DNA from: Crotophaga sulcirostris
Lineage: Eukaryota > Chordata > Aves > Cuculiformes > Crotophagidae
Length of the DNA: 64,000 bases
Reading direction: 5' to 3'
Assembly (NCBI GenBank): GCA_013397455.1
Contig: VYZB01000337.1
Span: forward strand, 506,764 to 570,763
In this document: positions 38,941-52,100 of the stretch, in pieces
Layout of the letters: each line of letters begins with the position of its first letter
How positions within the stretch are numbered: position 1 is the first letter of the stretch
Notes under the pieces: generated by a model
Databases searched by the model: none
Told to the model about the DNA's origin: nothing
What the model saw: the letters and a program-made list of their open reading frames with translations, nothing else
Position numbers and translations under genes: made by a program

Positions 38941-40045
38941 GAATTTAATATTTCAGAAAGAAGACTGAAGGGGAGAAAGCATCCTGTTAAATATCTATGT
39001 GAGTTTTTTTGGATTAAGGTAACAGGCAAAAATGAGCCAGAGTTAGAGACAAAGAGAAATGGAAATAATGAGATCAAACTCTTCCTATAAATCTGCAGGT
39101 CTTTCTGCATAGGCCTGTGGAAAAACGCAACATTAAAATAACATGAGAGAAACAAGTAGAGACCTTTTATTAAGTTCTTCTATTATTTTAGCTTGTGTGT
39201 CTGTAAGTTTTTTTTCTTTATTTAATTTCAGTAGTCAGATTGTTCTTTATTTCATGAACTGGGGCAAGAGGGACATTAGCGTATGCAGTTTAAAAAAAAA
39301 AAGTGCATGTAATTCTAGTGTGCACAAACTGAATACAAAGACCATAAATAGAAAAGCACCCCTGTCATCAGGGACATAAGGATTCAGAAACAAACTATAA
39401 TGCTGAATAAACAGGGCCAGAGGTTTCACATCGAGTCCAGCTCTTTCCAAAAGCTGTTGCTTTTCAAAGATAGAAAAGAAGGCTAATCTGTGGCATCGTC
39501 ACAAATTCTGCTGCAGTTAATGAGTTTAAATTAGATTTAAAAACAAGTAGGGTGAACATAACCTTTGCTCTCTATGTATTTATTGTAATTAGTATATTAA
39601 ATGATAGAACACGATTGTTTTTCTTTAAATTTGCGAACACTATTTATCAGGATATATTTTAGGCCTATTGAATATTTCTGGTGTGTAACTTTTGAAAATC
39701 AGAATTTACCATTCACCACATACCAGAATTGTGACTCAATAGCTCCAACATGATGTAGATACCAGGATATGGTGGTCCCATCTTTCATCTAGGGTGTGCA
39801 GACAAGGATGTACCATTCACTTTGCAACACCAGTTTATACTTACTTTCTTCTGTTTACTATGTGCACCCCTGAACATCTGAATACACCCCAGAAAGGGAC
39901 TGAAATGTGATTAACTAATAGCAACAACAGCCTGTACTCTCTTATCTTCTCCTTAAAGGGTTAATTTTGCTGTGTAGACTTTTGTTTGGTAGGATAACTT
40001 GCAGAGTAAAAACTTCTCTGTGTTTATGTTAGAAGAAAAGGAAGG

Positions 40046-40268
40046 TTAGGAAAAAGTTCTTCACTGAAAGGGTGATTGGCCCTTGGAATGTGCTGCCCAG
40101 GGAGGTGGTGGAGTCACCGACCCTGGAGGTGTTTAAGAGGAGATTGGCTGAGGCACTCAGTGCCATGGTTTAGATGATGGGTTGGTGTTGGTGTTGGGTT
40201 ATAGGTTGGACTCGATGATCTCATAGGTCCTTTCCAACCTTGTAACACTGTGATACTGTGATACTGTG
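40046..40268 (+). mobile_element. CR1 LINE, 3' fragment
   Basis: GGAAAAAGTTCTTCACTGAA to a tail of three ATACTGTG-type octamers. Same subfamily as the copy at 35.5 kb. Confidence 0.92.
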
Positions 40269-41775
40269 AAGAGTTCTTCAAAAGAACTCCACTGGGATCG
40301 TCCTTGTCTGTACCAAATTTTATTTTAGGGGCTCTCTCGTCCTGAACATTCCTCACCAGGGAAGAAAATGCCTTTTCAGTGTGACTCTGCTGACTGGCTT
40401 ATTGTACTTCTTACAGAGGCAGTTACTTCAGGTTTGTTTGTTCCACTTTAACTAATTCCTAATAACTGTAAGTTTTGTGGGATGGGTACAGTAATACCGA
40501 TTTACAGTATGTTTTGATACTACTCTGAAAGTGTGCAATAAGACAGATAGGTATTTATAATAAACAAATTGGATTTGATTCTCAGATTTCTCAAATGATG
40601 GGATTCCTTGCATGCAGTAAAAACACAGCTTGTTTTCAATGTGTGAAAGAGATCTGTGGAGTAGTTTCTAACTTGATTGTCTGAAATTCCCATTGGATTC
40701 TGGAGGGAATATCTTCAGGATATTATACTACACATAGACTAGATTTAAAGCTTAAAGGGAAGCCTTAATTAGTTTTAAGCTCCCACATAACATTAGTGCA
40801 GGATTAGAGGTCTGAGAGCTCCTGTTTTTTTTGATAACTGTTATTTACATCAGCGTGGCACCCGCACAGAGCCATGGGCATGGCTTAGAAGACCCAGATA
40901 AGAAGGTGCCAGAAATTCCTCCTCCACATGCCCTTTTTATTCCCCATAATCTCTCACCAGCTTTTTGCACACATATCTTGCACAATTTTTCTCTCACTCT
41001 GGCAACTCTCTCCCCCCGACCTTTTTATGTTCATTTTCCCTCCTCTCTTCATTTTTCCTTTTTTTGAATATTTTTGGTCCTTGGTTCCCACCCCCTTGTT
41101 GTCTTCTCCCCTCAGAAGAAGGGAGAACCAGGTTGCCTCCTCACCTTGTTTCTTTTTGTCATCTGTTTTTTTTCTGACTCCTGGGAAGAAAAAGAAAGGC
41201 ATCTCCAGCTTTGGCAGCTGCTTTCCACTGGAACTAGTAAGGGACAGCCTACTGAAAACTAGAATAAATAAGAGTCAGCCTGGAGAGGAAGCAAATGCTA
41301 CTGGTTGATAACAGCATGGAAACGATCACTTTTTGTTTGCACACACGTTTTAAATAAACTCCTGTTCACAGTGGCCAGGGATTCATAGCCCCTTCCTGAA
41401 CCCCACAGAGGGAATAAATTCCTTCTTTCCCCTGCACTGAGTAGATTCTAAACCACAAGTGAGGTTTGGAAATGGGATGCCTCATGTGAGACATGTTAAG
41501 CAGGAGCTCATCTTCAGAAGCTCTCGCTTAGGCCGTTTAACTGCTGGTCCTAGCACGCTGGCTGTAGCAACACACCCCAAATTTGAGTCCCAACACATCA
41601 CTGATCACTTTTGCACATGAAAAAAAACCCTGCAGCTTGCTAGCAGTTACTTTAGATGCAAATAAACAGAAAAGGGTCCTAATTGTACTTAAGGCTCCTT
41701 GTGGGTCATTGACCTTTTGCCCCAGCTGAGAGAAGGCGGCACATGGAAACCTTTCTAGTCTTTGTTCAGATCACA
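40269..41775. other. Intergenic, no gene recognised
   Basis: About 1.5 kb. Overlapping frames at 40.93-41.31 kb reflect a pyrimidine-rich stretch (CTT/TTC) rather than a recognisable protein. Confidence 0.5.
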
Positions 41776-41862
41776 CTATCACAGTATTACAAGGTTGGAA
41801 AGGACCTCTGAGATCATCGAGTCCAACCTATAACCCAACACTAACACCAACCCATCATCTAA
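41776..41862 (-). mobile_element. CR1 LINE, short 3' end
   Basis: Minus-orientation copy: TATCACAGTATTACAAGGTT to CACCAACCCATCATCTAA. Same subfamily as its neighbours. Confidence 0.88.
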
Positions 41863-43878
41863 CTACAGCAGATAACTGCTTTTCTTCACACACACAAAAA
41901 ATTAGCTGGACATGTAAGGCAGGTTCCTGTGTATAAACTTGGCCGTCCTCCTGCGTTGTAGTTTTCTGCTGGAGCTGACCTCTCTTTTTACCCAAGCCCT
42001 TCTTGGGAGCCAGCCTTCTGTGTGGAGCTCATCTGAACTTTCTTCCAGCACTTTCCAGGAGCCACCTGAACATTTCCTAATGCAGCACGATCCATACCCC
42101 AGGGCAAGGTGACCCCATGCCTTCACCACCTGATATAAATCAGGCCTCCAATTAAAAAATTACTTCAGGACAGCAACAGAAAGATAAGTTTTCTTTGAGT
42201 TCAGAATTCAATAGCTAAATATATTAAATATCTTACAACTCCTTCCAATAATTTTGTGCTACTTCTGGATTTTCTGGATCCTTTTATTTTTCTTCCAAGA
42301 TTTCACACTCAGGGCAGTGAGAAACCAACTCTGTCCATCCAAGTCTTGCTTTCTATTGGTCTGTGTAGAACAAGAACTATTTCTAAGTTTGCTGAGAACA
42401 TGCACAAAAGAAGCCACTAAGATTTTGTAACATTTTTGTAGAACTGTGAACTAAGTAAGAGAAAGAGTCTTGGGAGTTTTTGTGTTTGTTTTTTTTTTTA
42501 TGAGTGCCACTGTAGTACAATATTCAGTTAAAAACCAAAAAGCATTTCATTGAATTTAGTTGCATTCTCCACCATGTGAATCAATTAGTGATTGAATACT
42601 ACAGATGCAAATATGCAGTGATGACTCAGCTGTGGAATTTGAGATAAATGTCAGTAACACTTTGTAATGTATTATGTGGGCTTAGTTCTGCCTAATTCCA
42701 TTAGGAACAACAGGGGAGAAAGCTTTATCCAAAATTCTGAAAAAAAAAAAGTACACAAACCTGACTTTGGGTGTTTTGATACAGTCATCTCAGAGACATT
42801 TGTGGAAACATCACGTCTATTAATTTTGCTTGAAAAGAGGAATCCAACATAGTTACAAAAGGGATGTTTATTTTGTCTGATAACAGGAATTAATCCATCT
42901 GACTGCAACTAAACCCTCAAAGGGTCCTACAGGAACTGACTGAAGACTGGTAACAGCTAGGGCTGATCCTAACTCATGATGCCACATTTTTCTTTCCACT
43001 AAGCTTGCGGGTGCAGCAGCTTTCCAGCTGTCCAGGACATCTTCACTCAGAAGTAACAAAGGATTGATTGTAGGGTCCCTTCAATCCTAGAAAATATAAT
43101 TCAAACCCCAAAGCAAAAATGCAAAGGGCAAGTGTTTGCTCTTTATTCCCTTTATGAATACTGCATACACAGTATAAAGCCCCTCCCAAATGTTTGTAAT
43201 ACCAGTCTCTACTTCTTAGCTCCCTGCTGGAGAATACTGGGTTGGGATATTTTGTTGCATTTTTAAAGAATCTGGCCATACAGTAGCCCACGTCGCACAT
43301 TTTCCTTGCCTCCAAATAAAGAAGCCAAGATGAATATTTACAGCTTACCCCTCATTTAGGAAAAAACCACCAACAAACTAAACAAGGTGAAGGAATAAAT
43401 GCCTTTTCTCAATATTTAGTGCTCAGTTCCACAACTAGTTTATATATAGAGAGCTTCATGCCTGAGACCACATGAATGAGTGTGGGAACATAAGACTGGC
43501 AAGGAGTAAACACACCCAAATGACTTGCAGCTAGGATGCGAAAGAATATACATGGTAGTACTCCTTGTTCAAGTCTTGTGTGCTCAACAAGTAGAACCTC
43601 TGTATTTAGATAACACAGGCCTGCAGTAAACTTGGAGGTAACCTAGTGAACAAGCTCGAGATTCCTGCCTTGCTGTGGGAAAGATCAAAGCCCAGTGAAA
43701 AACTACGCCTGTGTGAATCCTTGCTGTGCAGCCAAAACCAGCAGGTTTGGCAATACTCTCCAGCAAGGACTGAGCTCCACGGAAATAAATTTATTCTTTG
43801 TATTTCATCTGTGGTTTTGTGGCTGTTCCTGCGTCCTGCTTGTGCCGGCTCACGCAATGAGGCTCCCAATCAGAGACT
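41863..43878. other. Intergenic, no gene recognised
   Basis: About 2 kb of unique sequence with short unsupported open frames on both strands. Confidence 0.5.
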
Positions 43879-44245
43879 GAAAAGAGGAGGCTCAGGGGTG
43901 ACCTTATTGCTCTCTACAACTACCTAAAAGGAGGTTGTAGTCAGACAGGGGTTGGTCTCTTCTCTCAGGTGATCAGTGACAGAACTAGAGGACATGGACT
44001 CAAGCTTTGTCAGGGAAAGTTTAGGCTTGATATTAGGAAAAAGTTCTTCCCTGAAAGGGCTGTTGGAATGTGCTGCCTGGGGAGGTGGTGGAGTCGCTGA
44101 CCCTGGAGGTGTTTAAGAGGAGACTGGATGAGGCACCCAGTGCCATGGTTTAGATGATGGGTTGGTGTTAGTGTTGGGTTATAGGCTGGACTTGATGATC
44201 TCAGAGGTCCTTTCCAACCTTGTAATACTTGATACTGTGATACTG
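43879..44245 (+). mobile_element. CR1 LINE, 3' fragment
   Basis: AAAAGAGGAGGCTCAGGGGT through the CR1 3' block to a GATACTGTGATACTG tail, about 370 bp. Internal small deletion relative to the 35.5-kb copy (the ATTGGCC segment is missing). Confidence 0.92.
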
Positions 44246-45816
44246 AATGGGCAATACAATTCACTCGCTGCTAGGAAAATGAGAAAACCATTTGTACAAT
44301 GAAGAAAGGCAAAGTTGTTCCACCAGCTGCAAAGGCAATGAAGCATTTGCAATGAGAATTTATATACACAGAATCCTTGGATTTGGGGAACTTTTTGCAT
44401 GTGTTACAAAACAACAGGAGTTTCCAGATGTTCCACTTACCAAATGCAGTCCTTATTTAGTAGCTACAGAACTATGAATTCAGAAATCTCTTTTATGCTG
44501 CTAGTTAAAATGCAAAAAAGATCTGTGGGTTCTGGCTATGAATATTGGGGTTTTTTTTCAGTTCTCTACTGTATATCTACACCCTCTTGCTTTATGCTGT
44601 ATGACTTAAGCAATCCTTTTAATTGTTTATTTTAATATCGTGGTCTAGCTTTATCCTTATTCACTGTGATGCCTTAATTTAAGAAAATTTAATAATAAAA
44701 GTGTAAATTTTTTTAATTTACCCAAGAACTGCATTAATACTGTTTTCCATCCTATGAACTAAGATTTGTTTATGCACAGTAGAAGCTGTTGGTGCTACTG
44801 TGCAACTGCTGGCATGAATTTCATTACTATTTGATGCACTGCTTTCTTGAGACCCACGGAATTGGGAGTTCAGAGGAGACCGTGCAATACATGAATCTTA
44901 CAAGTAACTTACCTGAGGAAGTTATTCTTCTATTCTGATCACGTTACTCCTCTGTGCTAAAAAAAGAAACTAGTATAAAAAAGAAATGGAGAGTAAGACA
45001 GATACAACTGACAAACAGGGAGGTGTAACTATACTGGTGACCTTGGCCAGTTGAGACAGGCAAGCTGATGATACATGAGCTACCTCATTTGGATGTGTTG
45101 CTGAGAAAATCGTGAAGTTTACCTGCACAGGGCTATTCTGAAACATATATAGCCTATGGGATCAGGAGCTATCAGGATGGGATATTCAGATTACTGAAAA
45201 GCAAGTCTGACATTTAGAGTATTCAAACTTCATTTGATTCCACGCTCTTAGCGATCTGGGAAAAATTATGCTACGAAATAAAGAGTTCAGTTGATGGTAC
45301 AGAAAATCCAGAATTAAATTGCAATGCTGCAGAGATTGTTAGCAATAATTCAATCTGCTTATTTTCAAATTAAAGGACGATGAGGACATAACTTTGCTTC
45401 ATTCACCTCACAGTATTTTTTCTATAATCTCAATGCTAGTTTACCTGATAATGCAGTATTTTATTATGTCTTTTGCATCAGGAAATTACATACATTGAAA
45501 AGAAATGTATCACAAAAGACAGAACCACAGTCACTTGGAAAGTTGTTTGTTTTAAGGTACAGGGTTCCAATTTCACTAAAAGGAAGGACTAATTTAATTC
45601 CATGTGTACTGAGACCTTGTCTCCAACTACACTTAACAAATACACCCTAATAAATTTAAAGAACCAAATATCAGTAGAAGCTCATCTTACAATAGAGACC
45701 AGTTCTCTACCACTGAAATTTGCACTTTCCTAATTTGTTAAAAAACAAATGGTCCACATACAAAGTAAAACAGGTAAAAGTAAGCTTAATCTGAGCAAAC
45801 ATTGTCCTTTTTTTTT
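44246..45816. other. 3' UTR and flank of the DUSP11-like gene
   Basis: The part next to 45816 is 3' UTR of the minus-strand DUSP11-like gene, ending near the AATAAA at about 45.47 kb. The rest, toward 44.25 kb, is AT-rich with no recognised gene. Confidence 0.6.
45468..45473 (-). terminator. Polyadenylation signal AATAAA, DUSP11-like gene
   Basis: First minus-strand AATAAA downstream of the stop codon, about 345 nt beyond it. Cleavage would be expected some 15-25 nt further, near 45.45 kb. No other canonical hexamer lies between it and the stop. Confidence 0.6.
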
Positions 45817-46102
45817 TCAGTTCCAGTTGTAGCGCTCTCTTGGAGGTAAATCATAGTGTGTTCTCTCTTCCTCTTCAGGTCCATAATCTAATGGCAGACC
45901 ATAATTGTAGTCAACTGTTACAACTGGTAATCTTTTGCTTTGTTTCATCTCTCTGGTAGTTTCACCTTGAAAATGTTTTCTTTCATAGTCTACTGAACTA
46001 TCTTCTTGGTGTGAAGAATATGGTGCAAATCTGTTTTTTCCTCGATTAAATTCACCTGAGGGATGTATTCTTCTGTTCCGTTCAGGACAACTCGGTCGAT
46101 TA
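45817..46102 (-). CDS. DUSP11: DUSP11-like exon J (terminal, stop at 45817-45819)
   Basis: Ninety-four residues beginning NRPSCPERNRRIHPSGEFNR, including RLPVVTVDYNYGLPLDYGPE and ending PPRERYNWN-stop. The aromatic end resembles the RYSWN/YNYSR style of the mammalian DUSP11 C-terminus, which supports the gene model. Acceptor TTACAG|T. A frame-shifted 60-codon open frame here is a shadow. Confidence 0.88.
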
Positions 46103-49100
46103 CTGTAAGAAGAACAAATATGAACAGTGAAATCCTTAGAAAGAAAACAGTTGATTTATTATTGGTGGCCACTATTAGAAATTAAACTTGTGTAAACTCA
46201 GAAGAACAATTCAGATCCTCATTCTTGTTTTTACTGTCCAAAATTAAAATCCTCTCTACTAGGTGTTGCAAAACCTGTTTTTTTTTTTAATACTTGTAAT
46301 TAAAATAGAGCTCTTTATAGTAACCAATTCTACTAGAAGATATTTTATTTCAAGTGCTGTTTCTAATTAAAATTCGTTGCTCATTGGGGGTTTCTTTACC
46401 TACAGGCCACTTTTGTTCCTAAGCCCATGTTTTCATTTTTGTGAATAATATGTAATAGTAGCTCTCCAGTACATAATATCAACAGGCAATAATATGTTTT
46501 GGATATATATCTCCAAATATTTTAATTATTTTTTCTTCTGCAATGGAAGAATTCATCTCCCACAAAACGCATACAGGATTACATATATGATATATATACT
46601 TTTTGCTTCGGATTCTCTGTACTCTCAAGTACCTTATGTTAAAAAGTAAGTGGTGGATAAAGCCAATTCAGAACAATCTTTGTCATTTTAAAATCTTCTC
46701 TTTCACTGAACCACAGATTAATTTAGACTGCAAAGGATCGCTAGAAGTACCTAGGGCCACCTGTTTAAGTAGATTTGATTAGATAAGTTTGTGCATGGGC
46801 CACATCCAGCAGAGTTCTGAGTATCAAAAAGGATGGGGATTTCATAGCTCCTCAGGGCAACCTGTTTCAGTGTCTGACCACCCTTCACAGGAAAACTCAG
46901 CTTGTTGTGAACAGCAGCTAAGAGTTCAGTATAGCTTCTGTATTTTGCTTTTGGTGCTTACTACAAAACACACTAAAACCTATTCTCAGTACATCAGCTT
47001 GAACCATGCTTTTCATGACAATGACTTATGTCAGAGATTCTGAAACCATTTCATAATAACACTCAAACTCAACACAGATGGACCACAAAATTATTCACGT
47101 TATTTACTCAGTGTTCAGATTCGATGGTTTAAACTACATTTAAGCAAAACTATTAACATCAATTTTTACACTGTGCAGTTCCTTTGTATTTTTTTTAGCT
47201 GGGAAACCTGGGGAATAACAGCATAAATGTAAATCAGAAAACAACATGTGAAATCTGATATTTACCTGTAACTTTTGTTAAAGTCATCAGTATCAGACCC
47301 ATAATCTCTGTGAAGTGAAGGAGATGAGGAGAAATGAGGCTCTGGAACATTTTCATGGGAAGAAGACTGACATCTGCAAATAACCAAAAGAACTGCACGG
47401 TAAGAAGAGTACAAATGGTTGTAAGCTTTCAAATAATAATGTATTTATCAAATAAGATAAAAATCTTTTTAGTTTTGATTAAAACTTACTTAAAAAAATA
47501 ATAAAAACTGTATTAATTGTATACATGGTACGCTTCATTGTAATGACAGAATATCCTCTGTTTCAGCTGTACAATGGAAAAGATTAAATCGGACCTCTAC
47601 CAGTCCAATGAACATCTGAAATACGTTCTGAAATATTTAAAATATTTTGGCATTTTATGTCAGAATCCAATAGGTTTACTAATAAGCGATATGTGTATTT
47701 TGGAGAATATGATGCAAGTTCAGAAGCAAAGAGATTCCTAACAAATCATTAACTCATGAAGTAAACAAATGCAATTCAAACTTCCTTTGTAGCATTACTG
47801 TTTATGTTTGGCTAAGGACATAAATACAATTTCATATCGTCTTCTGTGTGAGGACTGCTTTTTAAATGTAATTTTCTATACAAAACAAAGTGGTTCAAAG
47901 AGTTTTGTTTCAAGCTGACTCTGAAAAGGTAAAGGAAACACAAAAGCTTAAATTTAAAGAAGCACAACCTTCTAATTTCGGAAACACTGGCTTTCAAAGC
48001 TGCATCACTCCAGGCTTACATCAAACGCTTCCAAAAGTATAAACAAAAAGAGTTAATTAACTGATCACTTCTATATGATTTTAAGAGGATGATTAATTGA
48101 TTTGAAATTAATTTACTTAAAAAATCAATTAATATGAATTTAATTTAAAAGTGCTGAGGTTTGTGCTTTTATTCTCTAATTCTGGTCTTACAGCTCAGGG
48201 ATGCTTTACCTGTCTGAACACCATTCATGTGGCAAATATTTGTGACCTGGATGATCATGGAAAGGTCTTGGCCTTTGTCCAGGGCCTTTATTAACATAAT
48301 CAAAATCATCTAACTGAGTCTCTTCCTTTAAGTCATCATAAGGCTGATGGTCATGAAAAGATCTGTGTTGTTGTCCAGGACCTTTATTATCATAATCTTT
48401 TAGTTGCACCTCTGTTTGTAAGTCATTGCGACTGAAGGGTCTCAACCTCTGCCCATGACCCCTATTAACAAATTCAAAGTCTCCCACTTGCATCTGTGGC
48501 TGTAAGTCACCATGTGACTGATAGTCCTGGAAAGATCTCATTCTTTGGCCAGGACTTTTGCTGACACAATCTAACTCTTTCAACTGCATCTGCGCCTGAA
48601 ATTCATCACGAGACTGGTGGTCATGGAACGGTCTTCGCCTCTGGCCACGGCCCCTACTACCAAACTCAAAATCCTTTGACTGCCTGTCTTCCTGCAAATC
48701 ACTGTGAGATGGATGGTCAGGAAAAGATCTCTGCCTTGGTCCACAGCCTGTGCTAAATTCAGCGTCCCTTGATTGTCCCTCTGCCTGTAAATCATCGTGA
48801 AACTGGCGTCCATGAAAAGGCCTCAGTCTTTGTCCAGGTCCCTTGTTACTGAATTCTAGGTCCTTCAGCTGCATATCTTCTTGATATTCATCATAAAACT
48901 GGTGATCTGGAAAGGGTCTTCGCCTCTGTCCCTGTCCTCTATTGTAGTCCCAATTTCTCGTCTGCATTGGTGCTCTTAAATCATCCTGTGTCTGATGGTC
49001 ATGAAACGGTCTTGGTCTTTGTCCGGGTCCCTTATTAATGAAATCAAACTCTCTCAACTGTATCTGTCCTTGCAAATCATCGTGAGAGTGGTCATCATAG

Positions 49101-52100
49101 ATTCTTAATCTTTTCCCAGGTCTGTAACGAAGATTTTGTCTTAAATATAACATCATACTTAGAAGTGCTACAAGTCATTAATAAAAACAATTTTTTTAAC
49201 TGAGAATTGATATGAAAGACATGGCAAGTAAAATATATAGGTATCAAAGATACTCAGAATCCATACTGTAAGATTATAAAACTTTCAGTGTCATAGTACA
49301 AGCTGTGACAAACATTCAACTGTTAATTCTACAGCACTTGTTAAAAAGGCAAACCCTGTGATTCCAAATTAATTGAAAATAATTGCAGAGTACTGTAGAA
49401 TAGTAAAGAAGTACAGGCAAAGTAAAACTAAATCTTTCCAAGTGAACTAATTACTTACGGATTTCTTACTAATAACACACATTTCCTTTCTTTCTCTTAT
49501 CTTTTCACTATTTCATCAAATTCTGTAAATTTATTCTGCCTGAGTAGGCTATATTCATAACATCTCTTAGTATCTATAGAATTTTCTCAATAAGAAACAA
49601 TCATCTTTCCCAGTGTGTGGTATTTTTGGCTTTTAAATCCATGTTTCAGCCTATTACCCCTGGAAATCTTCATTTGGGAACCGCTCTACAGGTCCTTCCA
49701 TTGCATGTGGTGGGGGAATATCTTCATCTGAATCCCAAACATCCATTCCAAGGTTACTGAAAAGAATAAAAACATCTCTCATAAGCTTCCTTTCTTTTAA
49801 TTCAGTTTAGAATGACAGAATGTTTTGTATGTTAAGTTAACTTTACAGACATTTGCAACTTACCAAATATTAACTTTGTAAATTAATTTTGGGAAGGGCT
49901 GCAGGAAAAGCTAAGAGAATACCTAAACTTCCTAAGCTTGGAACAACATCCTAAAGGATGAGACAAGCACCATATCTATTAAAAAAATCTGACACAGGAC
50001 TAACTTAATCATGCACAGACTATAAAACAATGATATCTGTAGACCAAATGTAATTTACTTATTACTTAATTAATTAAATTAAACTAAAAACACTCAAATC
50101 AGTCAGATGTTATTCTAAAATCAATTTACCGCTCCAAGGTATCAGTAAAGGTAAGCTATTCTTAGGTGAATATGATAAGCATAGAATTCTTACAGACCAG
50201 GGGTACAACTCCTATGAAGACAAGAATTGTGAAGTATCTTGCACTTTGGGTAGTTTTTCACATACTTTTTTATTCCTAAAACTGTTTATTTTTCTTTCCC
50301 AAATATCTGCTTCTACCATGCCAACAATGCCAACAATAGCAGGCAGATCATAGAGCTTATAAAGAAATCTTTGAAGAGGCTCCTTTCAGCTTATGAGAGG
50401 ATACAGCTCCATACACTTCTCACAGTATGATGAAACCACACCAACATTCTACAGTAGTTGTTAGACCAAAAAAGTCTTTTATATCATATAAACTCAGAAG
50501 ATGAACAAAGGAAGTACACTGCACCATATTATTCATATCAGAAGTCTTACAATAGATGCATAGTTGCATATTAAAAGCTTAAGAGGGGATTAATTTTGGC
50601 TTATGACTGGAAGTGAACTTTTCAAAATACCAACACCAGTTGCAAAATACAGGAAAAACCTTAGCCATACAACTAAAAGCTTTTGTTTACCTTCTCATTG
50701 GTTGTGTTCTGAGATCTGTGAGATACACAAGACCATCCATGTGATGACCTCTAGCATCACCAAAAGCTAAAGGAAAAAAAGATACAAGTCTAATGAAATG
50801 TCCTGAAACTAAGCCACCAAAATGTGAAAGGTTAAGTTTCTGTTCACCGTAGGATGCTGAATTTGAACAATTCTAACTTGATATTAAATACTTCAGCAAG
50901 CTGGCATCATTGCAGCATAATTTTTAGAACAACTGAAACTAGCAGTGATAGCAACTTAGGACGGGAAACCCTTCAAAGCAAAAGGGGAAAAAAAGATTTT
51001 AAGCAGCTGAAAGATACTCGCACTATGCTGTCATTATGCTAATGCTCAAGCCTTGCCTGGAACAGAATCAACAGCCAGAGAAAAAACTTCTATGGAAGCC
51101 AGTGCATGAAATAATTCTAAGAATGCTAAAATAGAATTGTAGTATTTTGTGCCTACAGCTGTAGTGATTATGAATTACAACCTGACATGTGCCTTAGTTT
51201 AGACTATAAATACCTTGGATTGCTGCCTCTGGATCCCAGCCTTCAACATCTATCAGATATCTGAAGAAAAATATGATTAGAATACTGTCCCAAAGAGATT
51301 ACAGATTAATATAAGAACACTATTTTTTGTGAACAATGATTTCTGTTTTTATACAGCCCTTACCTACATATAAGGTAGCCAGTTCTATTAATTCCATTAG
51401 TACAGTGAACGCCAATGAGTTTCTCTATCAAAAAGGAAAACACAGTCTTTAATCATTCATAAAGTGAAATCACTAAAAAGATGGTGCAAGACAAAAAAAC
51501 ACAGCTGTACTTTTCTAGCAAAGTAATCATAAATAATGCTTGCTATTTACACTATTATACTGTCATGCCTGTAAAAGAACAGACGCATCCAGACTTTGTC
51601 CTCTTCATGCTGGATCTCTAGCAGCAGTTAGCTCACTATTTCCAAACCTGTGAACACTGAGATTAACTCTACAGGATGTAGGAAAAAAGAAAGAGTAACG
51701 GCAGGTAAGGTGGCTGGCCTCAGCCAGAACTGCGTTACGACAAGAAAAAGAATAAAATATGGTTCTGAAAGCAAATCTAAACAAGTAAAGTAAAATTGAG
51801 GAACTTAATTTACAGATACTTGTAAAACTTAAAAAATAAGGAAATACACATAATGCACCTGGTGTCTAGGACTATGAAATACATTACTTGAAGTATTCAT
51901 TTAACTGGACTAAAAATTTGGATCATTACTGGGATAAACCATAGAGATGAGGAATTTAGATTCATGCGTGGATAAAAGAAGGACTCTAGTGGGAACCGGC
52001 AATCTCTAAAGAAATCTCATATTTTTCAGAAAGGTTATACTAAGCAGCTAAAGGCTAAAAAGCAGAATAATTTACTATTATTACGGTGTTTCAAATGAGG

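Larger units (their letters stand above)
35949..40045. other. Intergenic, no gene recognised
   Basis: About 4.1 kb with simple TTTTA-type and TA-rich tracts. Open frames up to about 120 codons occur on both strands without family resemblance, conserved motif or splice context. Confidence 0.5.

Noticed and set aside
40114..40356. 80-codon minus frame (also similar frames at 44010-44264 and 55936-56166)
   Set aside because: All share the peptide SSSPTYNPT because they are antisense translations of the same CR1 3' block.
40928..41308. 126-codon plus-strand frame, Phe/Ser/Pro-rich
   Set aside because: Arises from a pyrimidine-rich tract with three overlapping frames; no domain or conserved motif seen.
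48580..48813. 77-codon minus-strand frame inside the repeat exon
   Set aside because: Alternative frame of exon H; the repeat frame is the one that joins the phosphatase exons in phase.
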